DNA from: Delphinapterus leucas
Taxonomy: Eukaryota > Chordata > Mammalia > Artiodactyla > Monodontidae
Length of the DNA stretch: 64,000 nucleotides
Direction: 5' to 3'
Assembly (NCBI RefSeq): GCF_002288925.2
Contig: NW_022098069.1
Span: forward strand, 82,244,380 to 82,308,379
Under the pieces are notes generated by a model, which ran no database searches, was not told where the DNA came from, and worked only from the letters and a program-made list of their open reading frames with translations. Both the position numbers and the translations under genes were made by a program. This document shows positions 52,334-63,440 of the stretch, one piece after another; position 1 is the stretch's first letter, and every line of letters starts with the position of its first letter.

Positions 52334-53594
52334 ATAACGTATACAACAACTTCCTCTGTGACATGATTTCACTGTTAATTTCCTAATACTGACATTTGCT
52401 CTTTATGTGCCCTTGAATGGACTACTCTTTTGAAGGAAATTATATATTTAGATTATGTGACTGATGCTATGGGAGCAAAGTTCTTGGTGGAACTGAAGCA
52501 GGAATAGAGAGATGTCATAAAATCTGAGCTCCTGGGATACAGGTTCAAACACTGGGGAGCAACAGGTTTGCTGGAACACTGATGAAAGCTATGCTTTTCC
52601 AGGGAAAAAAAGGCACATGCACACAAATTTTATACCTTTTTGGTAGTTTTACAGACCTGAGGATAGATTTTCCTCATAAACAGACATGTTCCTAGGTCAC
52701 AAATTTAAGGGCAAATCTTTACTTGAGCTTAGGAATGTGAAGACAATACGTCCTGTGATGAGGTGGTGGCTACAACTAAATGTGTTTTTGAAACATGAGG
52801 CAGGTCTTCCAATTCCAAGAAACAAAGGACACTTGTTAACAAACATGCCCCTTCCAAACTTTCTAAGATAAAACAAATTTTAGCAGCTAACCAATTCACA
52901 CAATCCATAAAAGCAAAAGCAGATGTCCTAAAGGACAAAACCTTAAGAGGGAAAATGTTAGGAATGGAAAACCAGAGGATAAATCGTTTTTATCTTCCTC
53001 AAATAAACTCAAAAATCTGTAGCCGTGCCTATCCTTTGGTTCTGTATAAACAAAGTAAAACATTCTGTTATGCCTTTGTGATTATTTCCTACATGGACTA
53101 CCTATTATATCATATACAAAAATTCAGCAAAAGAAAGGAACACTAACCGCGCCAGAAATTCCATGAAGTTATTAAGTTTGTTGATCACATTTTATCTATC
53201 TCATTGCACAGTTAAAGGAATGGTGAGATCATGTCTACAAAGCAAAGTCAGCTTCTCTAAAAAAAGGTATTGTATGAACGCAAAGCATTGCTTCATTGTC
53301 TTAAAATGGAATACCACTGCCATCTATTTATTTCATAAGAGTTCTAGGAGAATTAAATAAACAGATTTTTTTTAAAGACTGCGCTCCAAAAAAATTTTTT
53401 AAAAAAAGACTGCGCTCCTATAAAGCATTATATAAGTAGTTAATAGCAAATGGATTGCATAGAGTATGATACGACAAATGGCAGATTTTTAAAGGGCCAG
53501 AGAAGAGAAACTGAAGTCATTAAAAAGGCTGATTAAAAGGAAGGAAAAAGGAAGGCAGAGGTGGAGGGTATTTCATCTGTACAGTATCCATGTG
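52334..53594. other. Unassigned non-coding DNA
   Basis: No repeat or exon recognised. A 14 bp word (AAAGACTGCGCTCC) occurs twice at 53374-53387 and 53405-53418, around 17 A/T-only bases. Confidence 0.4.
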
Positions 53595-54010
53595 CCTTTG
53601 CTGTGTAAGAAACTACCACAAAACTTAGTGGCTTAAAATAAAAATTTGCTTATGATTCTGTAGGTCAACAATTTGGAATGCATTCAGCTGGAACAATTTC
53701 ATCTCTGCTCCATGTGGTGTCAACTGGGCTTACTCACATGTCTGGGGTCTCATCTGGGACAACTGGAATGACTGAGATAACTGAGGTATCTGGGTTTCTC
53801 TCACCCTCCAGGAGACAGGGTCCTAGGAGAACTAAAACAAAAGCTTCAAAGCCTTAGAAGGCCTCAGCTCAGGTCTCACATAATGTCACTTCCACCATAA
53901 TATATTGATCAAAGCGAGTCTTAAGATAACCCAGACACAAGCAGTAGGGACATTACTCCACCTCTTGGTAGGAGAAATTGTAAAGTATTTGTGGCCACTT
54001 TTATCCACCA
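53595..54010 (-). mobile_element. MaLR/MLT1-like LTR, minus
   Basis: Reversed LTR: TGTAAGAAACTACCACAAAAC, TTAGTGGCTTAAAATAAAAA, TTATGATTCTGTAGGTCAAC, TCACCCTCCAGGAGACAGGG, 'GTCACTTCCACCATAATATA', TTACTCCACCTCTTGGTAGG. These match a MaLR LTR read backwards. Confidence 0.7.
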
Positions 54011-54053
54011 AAGATACTATTCTGTAAAATTGTACTTCATGCAACACAAGACT

Positions 54054-54250
54054 TTTTTTTGTAGAGAAGAGACGCCACTTTATTAAGAATACTGACCTGA
54101 GTGCTGAGGAGTGATGAGCAAATAAATACAGTTTGTAACTGTTTCTTGAGCTATTGTATTTTAGGGATGGAAGGTGCAGAAGGACAGATGGAATGCTTGA
54201 TAAATGACATGTCCAGTGCGTAAATTATTTTGGTAAGAAGTACCAAAAAC
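54054..54250 (-). pseudogene. Possible retrocopied 3' end of a transcript
   Basis: On the minus strand, AATAAAGTGGCGTCTCTTCTC is followed about 10 bases later by a run of eight A (the T run at 54053-54060). That is a canonical poly-A signal at the right distance from a tail, with unrecognised 3'-UTR-like sequence upstream. No TE family was recognised and the tail is short, so it may be chance or a truncated processed pseudogene. Confidence 0.22.
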
Positions 54251-54554
54251 TATAAGGAACTGTCCCCTCTATCTTTAATGACTATTGTAAATTGATGGAT
54301 TAAAAAATATGATACAGATACTAGCACCTAAGATAAAATGGTTTCATAATTCAACACTGAACACGTGGTATGATGAACCCATGTCCTAGATAACCATGCC
54401 CAACTATCAAATAACCTGTTGTTCACGTAAATTATTTTAATGGGTAGAAAAAAATCATTTCCATGGGAAAAAATGAGTTGTGACATAGAATAATATAAAA
54501 TCTTTCCAGATATTTTTCCTCCACTGTAAGAATGAAGGAGAAATACAGAAACAA

Positions 54555-54635
54555 GCAGAGAGGGAATTTTACTGGACTTGGAGTTAGGAGATGTGTATTC
54601 TGTCCTCCTGTACCAGTAACTTGAGGCATGACATT
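54555..54635 (+). mobile_element. MIR 5' fragment
   Basis: 'TTACTGGACTTGGAGTTAGG', AGATGTGTATTCTGTCCTCC, AACTTGAGGCATGAC parallels MIR (GGACTTGGAGTCAGAAGACC...). Confidence 0.6.
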
Positions 54636-55204
54636 ATATTAGGTAGAGGTTCCTCTAAGTGATCAGAGTGGTAGTACATGATCCACACAGTTCCTCCAAT
54701 TGTAATAATATCATACACATGTGCATACACAAACATAGCTTTACATACATGTAAACATGCTTGTAGACAGAGAAAGAACTCACAAAAACCAATAGCATCT
54801 TGAAAAAGAGCACAGTTAAGGAATTAATCTGTTGTTATTTCTCTTGGTCTTTTATTCCCAATGCTAGTTGTTCAAGAAATATTTATATCCCTAAGTCTTT
54901 TATTTTGTTTTAACAAAAGCCTCTGATATTCCATTTATGCTGAACATGGTTGACTCATTTTTGAAGAGTTCTACTTAGCAAATATTAAAAAAGACAATTT
55001 GTCCCTCTTTGAGGCTATCATAAAAACAAAATGAGAGAATTTTAGAAATGGAAGGATCTACTGTTACTTCAGGCTTTAGCCATGAAATATACACTGCTAT
55101 AGTTTGCATTCATGAAGTTCCATTTCCAAAGATTTTTCAGTCATTGCCTGAAGTTGAATATTTCTGTGTACCTTAATGAAAAAGGTATATATATATACCT
55201 CTAT
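54636..55204. other. Unassigned non-coding DNA
   Basis: Nothing recognised. Confidence 0.35.
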
Positions 55205-55216
55205 GAAAGTTGAAGG

Positions 55217-55430
55217 CGGGGCTTCCCTGGTGGCACAGTGGTTGAGAGTCCGCCTGCTGATGCAGGGGATGCGGGTTTGTGCCCCGGTCCAGGAAGATCC
55301 CACATGCCGCGGAGCGGCTGGGCCCGTGAGCCATGGCCGCTGAGCTTGCGCGTCCGGAGCCTGTGCTCTGCAATGGGAGAGGCCACAACAGTGAGAGGCC
55401 CGCGTAAAAAATAAATAAATAAATAAATAA
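55217..55430 (+). mobile_element. CHR-type SINE (short form)
   Basis: GGGGCTTCCCTGGTGGCACAG, GAGAGTCCGCCTGCTGATGC, GGTTTGTGCCCCGGTCCAGG, CAACAGTGAGAGGCCCGCG, then an (AAAT)n tail. A near duplication AAAGTTGAAGGC / AAAATTGAAGGC flanks it (about 55205-55216 and from 55430). Confidence 0.94.
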
Positions 55431-55669
55431 AAATTGAAGGCTGATAGTATTGTACCAATTTTGCAGATAAAATAACTGACTAATAAATTGATGATAGAAG
55501 ACTTTCTGCTATATTTTTCTGAGCAGATGACAAATTAACAGACGGGAACCCAAATAATGGAAAAACTTGATCAGATTCAATATATTTCCTGCAAAGGCAG
55601 GTAAAACTTTTCCAGTTCTGGAAATGTACTTTGATAGGTTGACAAGCTTTAAGTATGATTAACAGAGAT
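55431..55669. other. Unassigned non-coding DNA
   Basis: Short stretch without recognised feature. Confidence 0.35.
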
Positions 55670-56435
55670 TTCCGCTATCAATCACAATGGAGATTAGAGA
55701 ACTGATTTATCCTCTCACCCAAAGCAACTATAAACAGATAAAATATATGGGGAAAAAAAAGTTTTAGGAAATTGAACATCAGGCAACAGAGGACAGTGAT
55801 TACTAAGAGAGGGAAAAACAAATGAGATAAGTCCTATAATACCTCAGCTAACTAACTGAAGAGAGTTTCCAGGATGCAACGCATAGAGGAATCTAGGAGA
55901 GAGACAGTGGTATCTCTGAGTTGAAGAAATAAAGCTGAGAGAGCAGGGAGGACAAGACTGCTAGAGTCTGTGGGGCAGAGTAAAGAGAGGAAACAACTAC
56001 AGAAACTGCAGAAGAGCTCAGTTGAAATTTCAGGGTAATACTGGTCAGCACACGTGTGTGAGGAAACTACCTGAGACTAAAGAAAGAAATGGAACACAAA
56101 AGAAGCAGAGGAAAAAATCTTTGGCGTTCACATAGATCAGAAACAGTGTCTGCTCCCACCAGTCCCAGTGGGAAGTCATTCAATTCATGAGATATCAAAT
56201 AGAGTGTTCAGAAGGTATTGCCTCAGTATGGGGGCAATATTAGATGCAAGCTATATGCTTCTCTGGTGCTGCCTAATGAGGCTTAAAAGCAAGCCTAGAA
56301 AAAAATCAGACTATTCAAGTTATTTAACTGTATCCCAAAACAAAGCTCAAGGATATTTATAAAGATTTGAAAAATATCCAGCACTCAACAAGGTAAAAGC
56401 CCAATGTCTGGCATCTAATCAAAAATTACCAGGCA

Positions 56436-56715
56436 CAGGACTTCCCTGGTGGCACAGTGGTTAAGGCTCAGCGCTCCCAATGCAGGTGGCCCAGGTTCAA
56501 TCCCTGGTCAGGGAACTAGATTCCCACATGCATACTGCAACTAAGAGTTCGCGTGCCACAACTAAGGAGTCCGTGAGCTGCCACTAAGGAGCCCACCGGT
56601 CGCAACTAAAGAGCACATGTGCTGCAACTAAGGAGCAGGCGAGTCGCAACTGAGGAGCCCGCCTGCTGCAACTAAGACCCAGCACAACAAAATAAATAAA
56701 TAAATATATTTTAAA
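56436..56715 (+). mobile_element. CHR-related SINE with AACTAAGGAGCC repeats
   Basis: CAGGACTTCCCTGGTGGCAC, 'GGTTCAATCCCTGGTCAGGG', AACTAGATTCCCACATGC, then about six units of the 'GCAACTAAGGAGCC' type, and CAGCACAACAAAATAAAT tail. An exact 15 bp duplication, AAAAATTACCAGGCA, lies at 56421-56435 and 56716-56730. Confidence 0.95.
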
Positions 56716-57117
56716 AAAAATTACCAGGCATGCAAACAGGTAGGAAAATATGACCCATAATGAGGATAAAAATAAATCAAGCAAAACTGACCCAGAAATG
56801 ATGCAATTGGTAGAATTAATAGACAAAGATGTTAGAAGGATTATTATAACTTTATTCCATATTTTCAAAAAGATGAAAAATTGAACATGTTATGACATAA
56901 AAGAATATTTTAAAAGATCAAACCAAACTTCTAGAGATTAAAAACAATATGACTGAGATAAAAAAAAAATGACTGAGATTAAAAAAAAAAATACCTCGGA
57001 TGTTAGATGGAATTACTAGTGGATTAGACATTATAGAAATAAAACATGAGTGAACTTGTCCCATAGCCATAAAGACTCTCAGGAATGAAACAAAGAGTAA
57101 AAAGAGACTTTTAAAAA

Positions 57118-57450
57118 ATGAATGAAGCAACAATGACCTGTGAAAGAACTACACTCAAGGGAGAGGAAAAGGAGTATGGGAAAAACATCTGGAAAAGTAA
57201 TGGCTGGCTTTTTTCCACATTTGATGAAAATTACAAATCCAGAACTCCAAGAAGCACCAAGAACCTCAAACCTAGAAACATGGAGAAAATTCAACTAAGA
57301 CACAACATAACTGAATTGCTTAAAACCAATGATAAAGAAAAACGTCTTAGAAGCAGACAGAGTAAAAAGAAACATCGTGGACAGAAGAACAAAATAAGAA
57401 TGAGAGTGAACTTGTCTTTGGAAACAATGCAAACCATAGCATCATATTAA
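57118..57450 (+). pseudogene. Degraded L1M ORF1p-region frame (110 aa)
   Basis: A lysine/arginine-rich frame (MNEATMTCER start; RSRQSKKKHRGQKNKIR near the C-terminus) inside the old L1M. The position fits ORF1, the RNA-binding protein of L1, but the sequence is too decayed to show its coiled coil or RRM. A tandem copy of ATGACTGAGAT with an A run (about 56949-56990) lies upstream. Confidence 0.45.
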
Positions 57451-58269
57451 AAGTACTGAAAGAGGAACAAAAAGTCAACCTTGAATTCTATACCCAAAAA
57501 TAAGGTCAAAATACAACCTTTTCAGACACACAAGACCTGAAAGAATTCATCACCAGCTGACCTGCTCTACACGAAATATTTAAGAAAGTCATTCAGGCAG
57601 AAAGAAAACCATATGAAAATCTAGATATACACAAAGAAATGAAGAGTGCCAGAAATGGGTAAATATAATCTTTGTTCTTAGTTTTTATTACCTTTAAAAG
57701 ACCAACTTGTTAAAACAGAAATAATAATGTTGTGTGAGGTTTATAATGTATATAGAAGCAAAACATATAACAATAATAATACAGTGTCCAGTATGCGGGA
57801 AATGGAATTATATTGTAAGGTCTTATAAACATATTAAGTGGTATAATATCTCTGAAGGTAGACTAAGACAAGTTAAAGATGTATACTATAAACCATGAAA
57901 CAACCACTCACAATGCAAAACTGTTAGAGCTAGTACACTAGACAACAAAAGAGATCAAATGGAATAATTAAAAGCAATCCAGAAGAAGATAGAAAAGAAC
58001 AAAGAAATGGGACAAATTGAAAACAAATCACAAAATATGTAGATTTTAAGCCAACTATATCAATAATCACATTAAATGTAAATTGTTTAAACAACCCAAT
58101 TAAAAAGCAGAATTGTTGAGATTGCACCAAAAAAAAAAAAAAAAAGCAAAACCCAACTATATAATCACTACAAGAAACCCACTTTAAAAATAAGGACACA
58201 AATAGGTCAAAAGAATGGGAAAACGTATGCTGTGTTAATGCTTGTCAAATACTATTACCAGCCTAACTG

Positions 58270-59305
58270 AAACTTCATTAAAGAAACCCTTGTTGAGCTT
58301 AATTTACAAAATACACAAACAGCTCATACAACTCAATAACAACAACAACAAAAATCAAAAAATGAGCAGAAGACCTAAAGAGACATTTCTCCAAAGAAGG
58401 CATATAGATGGCCAATAGACACATGAAAAGATGCTCATCAGTGCTAATTATCAGAGAAATGTAAATCACAACTACAAGGAGGTACCACCTTACACTGGTC
58501 AGAACGGCCATCATTAAAAACTCTACAAATAACAAATGTTGGAGAGGGTGTGGAGAAAAGGGAACCCTCCTACACTGTTGGTGGCAATGTAAATTGGTGC
58601 AGCCACTATGGAAAACAGTATGGAGGTTCCTTAAAAAAATAAAAATAGAGTTACTATATGACCCAGCAATCCCATTCCTGGGCATATATCTCGACAAAAC
58701 TCTAATTCAAAAAGATACATGCATCCCTATGTTCATAGCAGCACTGTTTACAATAGCCAAAACATGGAAACAACCTAAACGTCCGTCAACAGATGAATGG
58801 ATAAAGAAGATGTGGTACATATATACAATGGAATATTACTCAGCCATAAAAAAGAATGAAATAATGCCATTTGCAGCAACATGGATGGACCTAGAGATAA
58901 TCATACTAAGTGACCTTAAGTCAGAAAGAGAAAGAGAAACACCATACGATATCACTTATTTGTGGAATCTAACATATGATACAAATGAACTTATCTACAA
59001 AAAAAGAAACAGACTCACAGACTTAGAGAACAGACTTGTGGCTGCCAAGGAGGGTAGGAGAGAGATGCACTGGGAGTTTGAGATTACCAGATTCAAACTA
59101 GTATATATAGGATGGATAAACAATAAGGTCCTACTGTAGAGCACAGGGAACTATATTCAATATCCTGTAATACACCATAATGGAAAAGAATTTGAGAAAG
59201 TGTATGTATATGTATAACTGGATCACTTTGCTGTACAGCATTGAAATTAACACAACATTGTATTGATAAATTAACTATACTTCAATACAATAAAATTTAA
59301 AAAAA
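58270..59305 (+). mobile_element. L1 3' end, younger than its left neighbour
   Basis: It begins in ORF2 (GAGCAGAAGACCTAAAGAGAC, CAAAGAAGGCATATAGATGG) and runs through GAGAGGGTGTGGAGAAAAGG and the ORF2 stop region to the 3' UTR (AAGGTCCTACTGTAGAGCAC, TGGATCACTTTGCTGTACAGC) and A tail near 59300. It replaces the expected ORF2 of the L1M on its left, so they are two insertions. Confidence 0.93.
58594..59139 (+). pseudogene. L1 ORF2p C-terminal fragment (181 aa)
   Basis: The longest L1-coding frame in the window. It has [66 protein letters not shown], and continues beyond the ORF2 stop region of the other copies into 3' UTR-derived text ([19 protein letters not shown]). Endonuclease and reverse transcriptase domains are missing. 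A fossil, not a gene. Confidence 0.88.
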
Positions 59306-62094
59306 AGAAGGCCTTGTTATTTGTACATGTGAAAGCATAACATCCTAGATGCTTTTTTTAAAAGTTCTATAATTGCCTTTTAAAATGGTAATTACATGAT
59401 ATTGCACACTAGTTCCCTGGGAGTTAAAGGAGAACGAAAGCTCTGAAAACAGGAGATGAAAATGTCTCCTTTTGTATTTTATTTCTTTCCTTTTGGCTCT
59501 TTTTTCTGTTGACTGAACAGTAAAAGAAAACAGCAACATAATCTTGAGCTCCTTTTGCTCAATGCACCAACCGCATCATTGATCTGGTATCACAGTGTAT
59601 ATAAAGCAAAGTTTGCTTCAGTGATTCCAAGCCGTATTCCAAATAAAAAGCTGTATCTATGAAGACAGATTCCTACAAAGGTAAAATTTAAGAGAAAATA
59701 ATTTTTTAAGCTCATTCTATTTTCCCTCCCACTCCGTTTCTCTCATACGGAACTATCATCTCACCAAATTACATTGCTTTATCACGCTAGATGATTGAAC
59801 ATCACTTAGCTTATTCAAAGATTTTTGTCAAGTTATCTTTTGAGGAAATTCAGTTCTGTGCATGGGTGAAGTGCCATAAGAAAAACTAAATGCATAAATA
59901 TTCAAAAGCAGTGCCTATGGTTCATAAAGACACAGTTTATCTCTTCTTGTTTTGTGATCCAAGGTTTATAAAGTTGGGTAAATGGGGAGCGAAGGCAAAG
60001 GTAGGATATAAAATGGTAGCAGCAGCTGGATGTGGTCTAGGTTAGAGGCAAAACAGAAGTTGAAGCATGAGATGCCTGCGTGTCTGAATTTGGTTGAAGA
60101 GAGATGGAGACTGGACAAGGGGAAGAAGTCTAGGGTCTTGACTTTAGATGCAAGCAATAAGAAATGGTAAAGGGAAAGTGATTTGTCCATTAAGTGAATT
60201 CGTATCGCTGTCAGTTCTGGCTAGCGCAACCAGATGATTTCAATGGAGGATTTGTAGGTAAAATGCAAGAAGTAAATAAATTTGGATAGAAGATTAGACC
60301 AGCGAGCTGCAGCCTGTCTTTAAAAGCTCTCAAATCAATCCAACAAACTTTACAAGCTTAATCTTGCTAGTACCCAGTGTAGGCTAAAGAGCTTTAGTTC
60401 CTTTCTAGAACTGGTTGGTTTTGACCCAGAAAATACCCATCTTGATTCCTAAGCTGAGAAGAATACCGCATAGGTATCTCTCCTTTGTGAGCATCCAGAC
60501 CCGCTGACTAAGAGAAAGGACACCAATGCCAAGGGCATATTCAGGGGAAGGTTTTTTTAAAATTCTAAATACACTTAATAATCTCCTTTGAAGACAACAA
60601 GATGCATTACCAACATCAGCAGGCACAGCTCCCTCATATTTGTCAAGGGTAGTGAGTCTTACCATATATAACAAAGGCAACTTGTCAATTTTCAAAGTAA
60701 TTAGACTACAGTGAACGACATGGCCCTCTATGGGTAGTAAGACATAACCAAGCCACCTCAAGATTCAAGTTGAACATTTTGCCGCATCCCAGCACTATGA
60801 TTCTATGCGTGAGTGGGGAAAGAAGGTGCATGATGAATAGAAATTTTGACTGTTTGACATTTCACTAAATAAGATACTGCTGTATTCTTCTTACTCCCAT
60901 GTTGAAAATAGAGAGGAAACGTAAGTGATAAGAGGCAAATTTATCATCTGTCAGCAGAACCCATCTCATTTCTTCATGTTGATCTTCGATGCCACACAAT
61001 CCGCTGTGTGACAGGTCTTGACCCCGCAGTAGAGCTAAAAGTTTTAAGTTAAGAATTATCAAAAGATCCAGGCTTAAGCATTGCCTGTGGATGAGCACAG
61101 GTAAGTAAGGGGAGGAAACCATCACCTGGCCAATCGTCAAATGAAGCTAATTACCTGCTCTCTGGGTTTCTTAAATGGCTTTTAATTGTATTTAACTCTA
61201 ATTCTTTACTATATTTTGGAACGACTATAATTATTGTTCCCTTTTCATAAATAGATGGAAATATTGTCCATCCAATTATCAATAATTTTATCCTGCCAGG
61301 ACCTCTTGGAAAGAAACAGCTTAAACCTACACACTCCTCTACTTTCTTTAATAAACACTGTTCAGTCCCACAAGAATTGAAAAGGAAGTAAGAGAAAGTT
61401 CAAACATTCAATTCCAAACTGAATTCATGCCTTCTCTACTTATCAAAACAAACCACTTGAAACTTTTAAGATATATTTGTTACAGCTCAGATATTCTGTA
61501 ATTCATCATTCTTGCTAAAAAATGTATTCACTTAAGGTGTATTCTGGACATGATTCTGAGGGAGAACAAATGTGCAGTGGAATCAGTAAATATGAATATT
61601 TACTAAGTTGAAGGCACACCTAGTAGGCTGAAAAGTCAAGCCAAGACATAGAAAAACTGATCTTCTGTTGTCTCCTTGGCAATCACCACAAGTAGAAATC
61701 CTGTCCATGTTTGCTTTTCCTAAACTTTGTATTTTACTCCCCATTTTCATATCCATTATGGGTCTCTGACATAGGGAAGTACACCCATTAAAATCAAGTT
61801 TTAAAATGAAAAAGTTGTTGGTTTCATTAAAACCCAAGAATATGACTTTATTAACATGTCATGTTTACATCTGATAACAATCTAGGTAGAAATCTTCAAG
61901 GATAATGATGTTCAATTCTTAAAATCAGGGATGCTTAAAAGGCGAGGGGGTGAAGATGTAGAATCGAGGTAAAGTGGAATGATCTATGTTTTGGATTTGA
62001 GAAAAGACACCGGGGTAAGAAAGAACAGGAAAGGGCAAGAGCAGTGTAGCAGGATAATCTCTGTCATTTTTTTGAGCCACCAACTATACTTCCA
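59306..62094. other. Unassigned non-coding DNA
   Basis: The longest stretch without any repeat I recognise. AT-rich, with only short frames, the best being 118 codons at 60405-60761 (-) without a motif. Faint MIR-like words occur near 60760-60800 (AGCACTATGATTCTATGCGTG). Confidence 0.45.
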
Positions 62095-62250
62095 TCATCT
62101 CTAAGCCTTATATCAACCCGCAAGGCAAATAACATAATCTCCATTTTACCAATGAGAAAACAGAGGCTCAGGTAATTCAAATAAGCACCAAGGTCAAATA
62201 CTTTTGCCAAGAGCCATGTTTAAACAAGAGATTCTGGAGCACCAAAGCCC
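62095..62250 (-). mobile_element. MIR SINE fragment, minus
   Basis: CATAATCTCCATTTTACCAATG, AGAAAACAGAGGCTCAGGTAA, CCAAGGTCAAATACTTTTGCC is the reversed MIR core. Confidence 0.75.
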
Positions 62251-62299
62251 AAGTTTATTTCAGTAAAAGCCACAGAAGGAGGAGTCCTGAAGGCCTCAG

Positions 62300-62545
62300 A
62301 TCACCATTTACACAGATTAAATAGATAACGGAAAGCCACTGGAGGTGTTAAACCAAGGAGTGTTAACATCAAATCTGTCTTCGTGGAAGAGTTCTCTGAC
62401 AGCAAGCAGTGAATTAAGGGAAGCGCAGTTACAAAATCTTTCCAAGAACAAGGGTTATAAGGGCCTAGACAGCCAGGAGAGCATGCGTGAAAAGGCAAGG
62501 GCAGATGGAATGCGAGGTGTGCAGGAATAGAGGCCACACAACTTG
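62300..62545 (-). mobile_element. L2 fragment, minus (probable)
   Basis: GGAAAGCCACTGGAGGTGTTA, AACCAAGGAGTGTTAACATCA parallels the reversed L2 (GGAAGCCACTGGAGGGTTTTAAGCAGGGGAGTGACAT). The rest is too diverged to be sure. Confidence 0.5.
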
Positions 62546-62689
62546 GAAACTCATTAGTCACAAGTTGTCTTTACAGAGCTGGCTCCCAGGGCCTGTTCCT
62601 GAGCTATGTCAGATTCTCCTGTCAGCCTAATATAAATCTACAAACTGAGGCAGATCCGTTGACATCCCCTCAGCATAACAAAAATAAGC

Positions 62690-62862
62690 ATATGAAGTGT
62701 TTACTGTATACCATCTCCGTGATAAGCACAGTAAACATATCATCTGAGTTAATCCTCACAGCTGGAGCTAGGTGTAGAGCTCAGACCATCTACAGATAAA
62801 GAAACTGAGGCTCCTGGGTAAACTGTTAGCAGTACTCCAGCTCTGTATCCAATCAAAGCAGG
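62690..62862 (-). mobile_element. MIR SINE, minus, running into the gap
   Basis: TTTACTGTATACCATCTCCG, CATCTGAGTTAATCCTCACAG, ACAGATAAAGAAACTGAGGC fits reversed MIR; its 5' end would lie inside the N stretch. Confidence 0.75.
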
Positions 62863-63262
62863 NNNNNNNNNNNNNNNNNNNNNNNNNNNNNNNNNNNNNN
62901 NNNNNNNNNNNNNNNNNNNNNNNNNNNNNNNNNNNNNNNNNNNNNNNNNNNNNNNNNNNNNNNNNNNNNNNNNNNNNNNNNNNNNNNNNNNNNNNNNNNN
63001 NNNNNNNNNNNNNNNNNNNNNNNNNNNNNNNNNNNNNNNNNNNNNNNNNNNNNNNNNNNNNNNNNNNNNNNNNNNNNNNNNNNNNNNNNNNNNNNNNNNN
63101 NNNNNNNNNNNNNNNNNNNNNNNNNNNNNNNNNNNNNNNNNNNNNNNNNNNNNNNNNNNNNNNNNNNNNNNNNNNNNNNNNNNNNNNNNNNNNNNNNNNN
63201 NNNNNNNNNNNNNNNNNNNNNNNNNNNNNNNNNNNNNNNNNNNNNNNNNNNNNNNNNNNNNN
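62863..63262. other. Assembly gap (400 N)
   Basis: 400 N, a non-default size, so probably an estimated gap length. The minus frame spanning it (62768-63277) is meaningless. Confidence 0.97.
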
Positions 63263-63440
63263 ACTAATATTTGTCAACTATGTACTATATGCTGTGGGCA
63301 ATTTGCTAAGCACTATGAAGAATACAAAAGGATTAGCAAATCTGTGAAATGGGGCCCCTGTCTTCAATAAGCTTGCTCTACAGGATGTGTAAACAGTGCT
63401 CAGATAACAGCACCAAGCATTGTAAGGCCAAGGCCATGAG
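63263..63440 (-). mobile_element. L2/MIR-like fragment, minus
   Basis: GTCAACTATGTACTATATGC, TTTGCTAAGCACTATGAAGA, CCCCTGTCTTCAATAAGCTTG resemble the reversed L2 3' end (ACTATGTGCCAGGCACTG...CCCTGCCCTCAAGGAGCTTA). Confidence 0.55.

Larger units (their letters stand above)
55670..58262 (+). mobile_element. Old L1M: 5' UTR, ORF1 region and start of ORF2
   Basis: This long, A-rich stretch holds the older L1 5' side: 'GACCCAGAAATGATGCAATTGG', TAGAATTAATAGACAAAGATG, 'GAATTCATCACCAGCTGACC', CTTCAGACACACAAGACC-type text, then 'CATTAAATGTAAATTGTTTAA' and 'CAAGAAACCCACTTTAAAAAT' from early ORF2. Related half-L1 (HAL1) elements share the first part. It carries many stops. A short SINE splits it at 56436. 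Confidence 0.78.

Noticed and set aside
1690..56715. CHR SINEs as functional tRNA genes
   Set aside because: They keep A- and B-box-like words but have no cloverleaf, anticodon arm pairing or mature 3' end, and they carry A tails and target duplications.
62768..63277. 169-codon minus frame
   Set aside because: It consists almost entirely of unknown residues across 400 N.
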